DNA of 11,677 nt from Lysobacteraceae bacterium (GTDB taxonomy: Bacteria; Pseudomonadota; Gammaproteobacteria; Xanthomonadales; Xanthomonadaceae). Positions 6,666 through 11,677 of this stretch are shown here, piece by piece. The translations under genes and the position numbers were made by a program. The stretch covers positions 1-11,677 of the forward strand of contig DMID01000070.1 of the NCBI GenBank assembly GCA_003449195.1, in the 5' to 3' direction. How positions within the stretch are numbered: position 1 is the first letter of the stretch; every line of letters starts with the position of its first letter. Under the pieces are notes generated by a model. It worked only from the letters and a program-made list of their open reading frames with translations, was not told the origin of the DNA and did no database searches.

Positions 6666-7841
6666 ATGACCACCGTTCTCCGTACCCTTGCTCTGGCCGG
6701 CGCCGTCGCGCTGGCCGTGGCTGCCTGCAAGAAGCAGGAAATGCCGCAGATGCCGCCGCCGCAGGTCGGCGTGATCGAGGCCGCTCCTCAGACCCTGCCC
6801 CTGCAGCGTGACATGGTCGGCCGGTTGTCGGCGTTCCGCAGCGCCGATGTGCGCGCACGCGTTTCCGGCGTGCTGCTGCAACGCGTCTACACCGAAGGCA
6901 GCGACGTGAAGGAAGGCCAGACGATGTTCCGCATCGATCCGGCCCCGCTGCAGGCCACGCTCAGCTCGGCGCAGGCCCAGCTGGCGTCGGCGCAGGCTAC
7001 CTATACCAACGCGCACGTCGCGGCCGAGCGCGCGCGCAGCTTGGCGCCGCAGAAATTCGTGTCCCGCTCGGACCTGGACAACGCCGAAGCCCAGGAACGC
7101 AGCGCCGCTGCCGCCGTGCAGCAGGCCCGCGCATCGGTGACCACCGCCAGGATCAACCTCGGCTACGCCAGCGTCACCGCGCCGATCTCCGGCCGTGCCG
7201 GCAAGCAGCAGGTGACCGAGGGCGCGCTGGTCGGCGAGGGTTCGGCCACGCTGCTGACCACCATCGACCAGATCGACCCGCTGTACGTCAATTTCTCGAT
7301 GAACAGCCAGGAGCTTGCGCAACTGCAGGCAGCCCAGAGCCAGGGCAACGTGCAGCTCAGCGGCGACGGCAAGACCACCATCGACGTGCTGCTCGGCGAC
7401 GGCAGCAAGTACGCGCACAGCGGCACGCTGGACTTCTCGTCGGTGACCGTGGACCCGAGCACCGGCACGGTGTCGCTGCGCGCCAGCCTGCCCAATCCCG
7501 AGCATGTGCTGCTGCCTGGCGCCTTCGTCACCTTCCAGGCCACCCTCGGCCAGCGCAATGCGGCATTCCTGATCCCGCAGGCAGGCATCGCCCGCGACGC
7601 GATGGGCGCCTACGCGATGGTGGTGGGCAAGGATGGCAAGGTGCTGCGCAAGAACGTCACTGCCGATGGCCAGCAGCAAGGCAACTGGGTGGTCACCTCC
7701 GGCTTGCAGGCCGGCGACAAGGTCATCGTCGATGGTCTGCAGAAAGTGAAGGAAGGTGCGCCGGCCACGGCGACACCGTGGCAACCGACCGCGCCGGGTG
7801 CATCCAAGCCGGCCGCCGCCTCCCAGCCCGCGAAGCAGTAA
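6666..7841 (+). CDS. RND efflux periplasmic adaptor lipoprotein (membrane fusion protein, AcrA/MexA-like)
   Basis: Links an inner-membrane RND pump to an outer-membrane channel in the periplasm. The 391-residue product starts at ATG 6666, preceded by GGAG; an upstream in-frame extension to 6606 has no such site and would bury the signal peptide. Seen: a lipoprotein signal peptide with lipobox VAAC and acylated Cys21, then CKKQ; lipoyl-type half motifs around 53-93 (RARVSG at 64-68 onward) and at 170-180 (VTAPISGRAG); between them an Ala/Gln-rich alpha-hairpin (about 95-168). At the hairpin tip an R-x3-L-x6-S pattern (Arg122, Leu126, Ser133) matches the TolC-docking motif known in AcrA and MacA. 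Beta-barrel and membrane-proximal domains follow, then a Pro/Ala tail. The pump gene starts 12 bp downstream. Asp at +2, the E. coli inner-membrane retention signal, is absent; Lys is present at +2 and +3. Confidence 0.93.
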   Translation: MTTVLRTLALAGAVALAVAACKKQEMPQMPPPQVGVIEAAPQTLPLQRDMVGRLSAFRSADVRARVSGVLLQRVYTEGSDVKEGQTMFRIDPAPLQATLSSAQAQLASAQATYTNAHVAAERARSLAPQKFVSRSDLDNAEAQERSAAAAVQQARASVTTARINLGYASVTAPISGRAGKQQVTEGALVGEGSATLLTTIDQIDPLYVNFSMNSQELAQLQAAQSQGNVQLSGDGKTTIDVLLGDGSKYAHSGTLDFSSVTVDPSTGTVSLRASLPNPEHVLLPGAFVTFQATLGQRNAAFLIPQAGIARDAMGAYAMVVGKDGKVLRKNVTADGQQQGNWVVTSGLQAGDKVIVDGLQKVKEGAPATATPWQPTAPGASKPAAASQPAKQ

Positions 7842-7853
7842 CGGAAGACCGCC

Positions 7854-10800
7854 ATGCCTAAATTCTTCATCGACCACCCGGTCTTCGCCTGGGTGGTGGC
7901 GATCCTGATCTCGCTCAGCGGCGTGATCGCGATCCTCAACCTCGGCGTCGAATCCTACCCGTCGATCGCGCCGCCGCAGGTGACCGTCACCGCCACCTAC
8001 CCCGGCGCCAGCGCCAACACCGCCGAAAAATCGGTCACCCAGGTGATCGAGCAGCAGCTGACCGGCATCGACCACCTGCTTTACTTCAATTCGTCCTCGG
8101 CCTCCAACGGCCGCGTGTCGATCACCCTGACCTTCGAGACGGGCACCAACCCGGACATCGCGCAGGTGCAGGTGCAGAACAAGGTATCGCTGGCCACGCC
8201 GCGCCTGCCGACCGAAGTGACCCAGCAGGGCGTGGTGGTGGCCAAGGCCAATGCCGGCTTCCTGATGGCCGTGGCCCTGCGTTCGGACAACCCGTCCATC
8301 GACCGCGACGCGCTCAACGACATCGTCGGCGCCCGCGTGCTCGAGCAGGTTTCGCGCATCCCCGGCGTCGGCAGCACGATGCAGTTCGGCGCCGAGTACG
8401 CGATGAACATCTGGCTCGACCCGGAGAAGCTGCAGGGCTACCACCTCTCGGCCAGCGACGTGTACGGCGCGATCCAGGCCCAGAACGTGCAGTTCGCCGC
8501 CGGTTCGATCGGCGCCGACCCGGCCCCGGAAGGCCAGGGTTTCACCGCCACCGTGTCCGCCGAGGGCCGCTTCAGCTCGCCCGAGCAGTTCGAGAACATC
8601 CTGCTGCGCACCGATGCCAACGGCGCCACCGTGCGCCTGAAGGACGTCGGCCGCGTCGGCTTCGGCCCGGCCAACTACGGCTTCGACACCCAGTACAACG
8701 GCAAGCCGGTGGGCGTGTTCGGCATCCAGCTGCTGCCCGGCGCGAACGCGCTCAACGTGGCCGACGCCGTGCGCGCCAAGATGGACGAGCTGCAGCCCAG
8801 CTTCCCGCAGGGCGTGAGCTGGTTCACCCCGTACGACTCCACCTCCTTCGTGAAGATCTCGATCAAGGAGGTGGTGCACACGCTGGTGGAGGCCATCGTC
8901 CTGGTGTTCCTGGTGATGCTGGTGTTCCTGCAGAACTTCCGCGCCACGGTGATCCCGACCCTGGTGATCCCGGTCGCCCTGCTCGGCACCTTCCTCGGCA
9001 TGTGGGTGATCGGCTTCACCATCAACCAGCTGACCCTGTTCGCGATGGTGCTGGCCATCGGCATCGTGGTCGACGACGCCATCGTGGTGATCGAGAACGT
9101 CGAACGCATCATGACCGAGGAACAGCTGAGCCCGCGCGAGGCCACGATCAAGGCGATGAGCCAGATCACCGGCGCGGTGGTGGCCATCACCATCGTGCTG
9201 GCCGCGGTGTTCATCCCTTCGGCGCTGCAGCCCGGCGCGGCCGGCGCGATCTACAAGCAGTTCGCGCTGACCATCGCGATGTCGATGGCGTTCTCGGCCT
9301 TCCTTGCGCTGAGCTTCACCCCGGCCCTGTGCGCGGCGTTCCTCAAGCCCACCGTGCACGGCGAGCGCAAGAACTGGTTCTACCGCACCTTCGACAAGTA
9401 CTACGACAGGCTCGCCGGGCGCTACGTGCGCGTGGTCGGGCACACGCTGAACCGCGCGCCGCGCTGGGTGGTGCTGTTCGTGCTGCTGGTGGCGATGTGC
9501 GGTTTCCTGTTCACCCGCATGCCGACCAGCTTCCTGCCCGAGGAGGACCAGGGATTCGCCCTGACCCTCGTGCAGCTGCCGCAGGGCGCGACCAAGACCC
9601 GCACCCAGGACGTGTTCAGGCAGATGCGCGGGATCATCGAGCAGAACCCGGACATCGAGGGGCTGATGCAGATCACCGGCTTCAGCTTCGTCGGCTCGGG
9701 CGAGAACGTCGGCATGGGCTTCATCCGCCTGAAGCCGTGGGACGAGCGCAAGCACACCGCAAGCGAACTGATCCAGCAGCTCAACATGGCTTTCTTCGGC
9801 ATCAAGGGCGCGCAGATCTTCGTGGTCAACCTGCCCACCGTGCAGGGCCTGGGCCAGTTCGGCGGCTTCGACATGTGGCTTGAAGACCGTGCCGGCGTCG
9901 GCCAGGACGCGCTGATGCAGGCCCGCAACACGGTGCTCGGCAAGGCTTCGCAGCTAAGCAACACGGTTACCGGCGTGCGCCCCAACGGGCTGGAAAACTC
10001 GCCGCAGCTGCAGCTCAACGTGGACCGCGTGGCGGCGCAAAGCATGGGTCTGTCGGTCAGCAGCATCTACAACACGATCCAGATGATGCTGGCGCCGGTG
10101 TACGTCAACGACTTCTTCTACGAAGGCCGCATCAAGCGCGTGTACATGCGTGCGGACAACAAGTTCCGCTCCGGCCCCGAGTCGCTGCGCAACTTCTACG
10201 TGCCCAGCAGTGCCGCGACCGATGCCGACGGGCAGGCGTCGATGATCCCGCTCAGCAACGTGGTCAAGTCCGAGTGGATCTATGCCTCGCCTGCACTGAA
10301 CCGCTACAACGGCTACTCGGCGGTGAACATCGTCGGCAGCCCGGCACCGGGCGGCAGTTCGGGTCAGGCCATGGCCGCGATGGAGCAGATCGTCCGCGAC
10401 GACCTGCCTTCCAGCTTCGGCTATGAATGGAGCGGCATGTCGTATCAGGAAATCCTCGCCGGCAACGCGGCCACGCTGCTGCTGGTGCTGTCGGTGGTGG
10501 TGGTGTTCCTGTGCCTTGCCGCGCTGTACGAGAGCTGGTCCATCCCGGTGGCGGTGCTGCTGGTGGTGCCGATCGGCGTGCTCGGCGCGATCGCCCTGTC
10601 GCTGCTGCGCGGCCTGCCCAACGATCTGTACTTCAAGATCGGCATGATCACCGTGATCGGTCTGGCCGCGAAGAACGCGATCCTGATCGTCGAATTCGCG
10701 GTCGAGCAGCGCCTGCACGGCCGCACGCTGCGGGAAGCGGCGGTGCATGCTGCCGAACTGCGCTTCCGCCCGATCCTGATGACTTCGTTCGCGTTCATCC

Positions 10801-11033
10801 TCGGCGTGTTGCCGCTGGCCATCTCCACCGGCGCCGGCGCCAATTCGCGCCACTCGATCGGTACCGGCGTGATCGGCGGCATGCTGTTTGCCACCGTGCT
10901 CGGCGTGGTGCTGATCCCGCTGTTCTTCGTGCTGGTCCGGCGCATGCTGGGCGACAAGCTCGACGAACCGTCCAAGGAGTATCTGGCCGCTCGTCAATTG
11001 GCCAGCGAAGGCACGCACAAGCCGGACCGTTGA
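7854..11033 (+). CDS. RND multidrug efflux pump, HAE-1 family (AcrB/MexB-like)
   Basis: Proton-driven exporter of drugs and amphiphiles in the inner membrane, a trimer working with the adaptor. Length 1059 residues, close to AcrB (1049); start ATG 7854 has GGAAG upstream. Seen: TM1 near 10-30, first periplasmic loop, TM2 onset near 340 (VVHTLVEAIVLVFLVM), the relay pair Asp407-Asp408 in IVVDDAIVVIENVER, a second periplasmic loop from about 560, TM8 near 872 (LLLVLSVVVVFLCLAALYE), Lys940 in GLAAKNAILIVEF, then Arg970 and Thr977 in RFRPILMT. Asp407, Asp408 and Lys940 keep AcrB numbering. Pocket residues Phe136 and Phe178 coincide with AcrB, and the switch loop GFSFVGSGEN keeps Phe610 and Phe612 (AcrB Phe615 and Phe617); the position matching AcrB Phe610 is Met605. 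All catalytic parts are intact. No outer-membrane channel gene follows. Substrates cannot be read from sequence. Confidence 0.96.
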   Translation: MPKFFIDHPVFAWVVAILISLSGVIAILNLGVESYPSIAPPQVTVTATYPGASANTAEKSVTQVIEQQLTGIDHLLYFNSSSASNGRVSITLTFETGTNPDIAQVQVQNKVSLATPRLPTEVTQQGVVVAKANAGFLMAVALRSDNPSIDRDALNDIVGARVLEQVSRIPGVGSTMQFGAEYAMNIWLDPEKLQGYHLSASDVYGAIQAQNVQFAAGSIGADPAPEGQGFTATVSAEGRFSSPEQFENILLRTDANGATVRLKDVGRVGFGPANYGFDTQYNGKPVGVFGIQLLPGANALNVADAVRAKMDELQPSFPQGVSWFTPYDSTSFVKISIKEVVHTLVEAIVLVFLVMLVFLQNFRATVIPTLVIPVALLGTFLGMWVIGFTINQLTLFAMVLAIGIVVDDAIVVIENVERIMTEEQLSPREATIKAMSQITGAVVAITIVLAAVFIPSALQPGAAGAIYKQFALTIAMSMAFSAFLALSFTPALCAAFLKPTVHGERKNWFYRTFDKYYDRLAGRYVRVVGHTLNRAPRWVVLFVLLVAMCGFLFTRMPTSFLPEEDQGFALTLVQLPQGATKTRTQDVFRQMRGIIEQNPDIEGLMQITGFSFVGSGENVGMGFIRLKPWDERKHTASELIQQLNMAFFGIKGAQIFVVNLPTVQGLGQFGGFDMWLEDRAGVGQDALMQARNTVLGKASQLSNTVTGVRPNGLENSPQLQLNVDRVAAQSMGLSVSSIYNTIQMMLAPVYVNDFFYEGRIKRVYMRADNKFRSGPESLRNFYVPSSAATDADGQASMIPLSNVVKSEWIYASPALNRYNGYSAVNIVGSPAPGGSSGQAMAAMEQIVRDDLPSSFGYEWSGMSYQEILAGNAATLLLVLSVVVVFLCLAALYESWSIPVAVLLVVPIGVLGAIALSLLRGLPNDLYFKIGMITVIGLAAKNAILIVEFAVEQRLHGRTLREAAVHAAELRFRPILMTSFAFILGVLPLAISTGAGANSRHSIGTGVIGGMLFATVLGVVLIPLFFVLVRRMLGDKLDEPSKEYLAARQLASEGTHKPDR

Positions 11034-11042
11034 TCACGGCCG

Positions 11043-11065
11043 GGCGGCGTTGATGCAGCGCCGCC
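11043..11065 (+). other. Hairpin downstream of the RND pump
   Basis: GGCGGCG (11043-11049) pairs perfectly with CGCCGCC (11059-11065) around a 9-nt loop, 10 bp after the pump stop codon. It has no T-run and stands directly before the stronger terminator. It probably protects the mRNA 3' end or assists termination. Confidence 0.5.
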
Positions 11066-11071
11066 GATGCA

Positions 11072-11105
11072 GCGCAAAACCCCGGTCCAGGCCGGGGTTT
11101 TGCGC
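11072..11105 (+). terminator. Intrinsic terminator of the RND operon
   Basis: GCGCAAAACCCCGG (11072-11085) pairs perfectly with CCGGGGTTTTGCGC (11092-11105) around a 6-nt loop: a 14-bp stem. The A4/T4 tracts lie inside the stem, so the structure is symmetric and could act on either strand. It lies 38 bp after the pump stop and 67 bp before the regulator start, insulating the two units. Confidence 0.85.
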
Positions 11106-11113
11106 ATCCGGCC

Positions 11114-11143
11114 TTGACCTCGGCCCGGCCCGGCAACGAAAAT
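11114..11143 (+). promoter_or_regulatory. Promoter of the ArsR-methyltransferase gene
   Basis: A -35 hexamer TTGACC (11114-11119, five of six matches) is followed after 18 bp by a weak -10 candidate GAAAAT (11138-11143). The -10 runs into the left arm of the 30-bp palindrome and the expected start site (about 11150) lies inside it, so a protein bound to the palindrome would block initiation. Confidence 0.5.
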
Positions 11144-11170
11144 ATCTCCGTATCGCGATACGGAGATATT
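11141..11170. promoter_or_regulatory. Perfect 30-bp palindrome, operator of the ArsR-type regulator
   Basis: Every base from 11141 to 11170 is symmetric: the left arm AATATCTCCGTATCG is the exact reverse complement of the right arm. Each arm holds TATC twice, 8 bp apart (11143 and 11151), mirrored by GATA at 11157 and 11165, so inner and outer half-site pairs are nested. The size suits the long inverted repeats bound by ArsR/SmtB dimers. It overlaps the -10 and expected start site, and its right arm contains the GGAG ribosome binding site (11162-11165) of the gene 2 bp downstream. This strongly suggests autorepression. The resemblance to SahR sites is from memory and not verified. Confidence 0.85.
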
Positions 11171-11171
11171 C

Positions 11172-11677
11172 ATGGATCTGGAAGACTGGTCGGTGCGGTT
11201 GAAGGTGTTCGCCGACGCCACCCGCGTGCGCCTGCTGGCGCTGCTGGAACTGGAAGAGCTGACCGTCGCCGAGTTGTCCGCCATCACCCGTCTCGCCCAG
11301 CCGCGCGTCTCCACCCATCTGGCCAAGCTCAAGGAAGCCGGACTGGTGCGCGACCGCCGCGCTGGCGTGTCGGCCTACTACCGTTTCGACGAAGCTGCGC
11401 TCGACCCAGCCCAGCGCACCCTCTGGCACGCACTGAGCACCGGCAGCGACGACCCGCTGCTGCGCCAGGATGCCGAGCGCGTGCCGGGCGTGCTGGCCAT
11501 GCGTGCCGCCGACCAGAACTGGGCCGACACCGTGGCCGGCGACATGGAGCGCCACTATTCGCCCGGCCGCACCTGGGAAGCAATGGCGCGCTCGGCCCTG
11601 CCGCTGCTTGAAACCGGCGACGTGCTCGACATCGCTTCCGGCGACGGCGTGCTGGCCGAGCTGCTGGCCCCGCATGC
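11172..11677 (+). CDS. ArsR-family regulator fused to SAM-dependent methyltransferase domain, SahR-like (partial)
   Basis: Probable transcriptional repressor with a C-terminal S-adenosyl-binding domain; 168 complete codons are visible and the frame is open at the right edge. Seen: a winged-helix ArsR domain at about 5-75, with LKVFADATRVRLLALLELEE, then TVAELSAITRLAQPRVSTHL including the recognition helix (about 42-53) and the wing RRAGVSAYYRF (62-72). The classical ArsR metal motif ELCVCDL is replaced by ELTVAEL, and no cysteine occurs in the visible part, so metal sensing by the usual site is excluded. A linker leads into methyltransferase motif I, VLDIASGDG (151-159). Start: ATG 11172 with GGAG and a 6-nt spacer. 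The architecture matches SahR regulators, which in proteobacteria bind S-adenosylhomocysteine and control methionine-cycle genes. SahR identity is inference; ArsR plus methyltransferase is directly visible. An ArsR-type SAM-binding regulator of another pathway remains possible. Confidence 0.87.
   Translation, partial: MDLEDWSVRLKVFADATRVRLLALLELEELTVAELSAITRLAQPRVSTHLAKLKEAGLVRDRRAGVSAYYRFDEAALDPAQRTLWHALSTGSDDPLLRQDAERVPGVLAMRAADQNWADTVAGDMERHYSPGRTWEAMARSALPLLETGDVLDIASGDGVLAELLAPH

Noticed and set aside
6453..9755. An 1100-codon minus-strand open frame across the adaptor and pump genes
   Set aside because: Same mirror-register effect. It crosses the gap between both genes because they share a reading frame; a companion frame at 9954-11018 ends exactly at the single CTA codon of the pump (9954-9956).
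11114..11677. Arsenic- or metal-resistance regulator
   Set aside because: The ArsR-type metal motif is missing, no cysteine is visible and no ars, cad or czc gene is nearby.

Overview
The window looks like ordinary chromosome from a GC-rich gammaproteobacterium. I infer the Xanthomonadaceae/Lysobacter group from four things: very high GC, a 180-kDa-type NAD-dependent glutamate dehydrogenase, a short (256-residue) NAD kinase, and an ArsR regulator fused to a methyltransferase. The taxon is an inference. I see no insertion sequences, integrases, tRNA or rRNA genes, CRISPR arrays or compositional islands.

Layout. (1) Positions 1-6241 hold a minus-strand block, read right to left: a giant NAD-specific glutamate dehydrogenase (1268-6241), then NAD kinase (398-1168), then the N-terminal third of a cytosolic-type 5'-nucleotidase that runs off the left edge (1-401). 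The last two overlap by 4 bp (ATGA). (2) Positions 6242-6665 are a 424-bp divergent intergenic region. It carries a sigma70-like promoter toward the right, a weak promoter candidate toward the left, a hairpin in the dehydrogenase leader and three separate palindromes that look like repressor sites. (3) Positions 6666-11033 are a plus-strand two-gene efflux operon: an AcrA/MexA-type lipoprotein adaptor and an AcrB/MexB-type RND pump, 12 bp apart. The operon closes with two tandem hairpins, the second a 14-bp perfect-stem terminator. (4) Positions 11114-11677 hold the promoter and N-terminal half of an ArsR-type regulator fused to a SAM-dependent methyltransferase domain. Its start codon lies 2 bp after a perfect 30-bp palindrome that covers its promoter and ribosome binding site.

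How the genes work together. The left block is centred on NAD(P) and nucleotide turnover: glutamate oxidation to 2-oxoglutarate with NAD, phosphorylation of NAD to NADP, and nucleotide dephosphorylation. The central operon makes two of the three parts of a tripartite drug efflux system. No outer-membrane channel gene is present, but the adaptor keeps a TolC-docking R-L-S motif, so it probably uses a channel encoded elsewhere. The right-hand regulator lacks the cysteine metal site of classical ArsR proteins. By domain architecture it resembles SahR, which responds to S-adenosylhomocysteine and controls methionine-cycle genes; its targets may lie just beyond the right edge.

I found no clearly new system. 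The parts most worth a second look are the 30-bp palindrome with its ArsR-methyltransferase fusion, and the palindrome-rich divergent control region.
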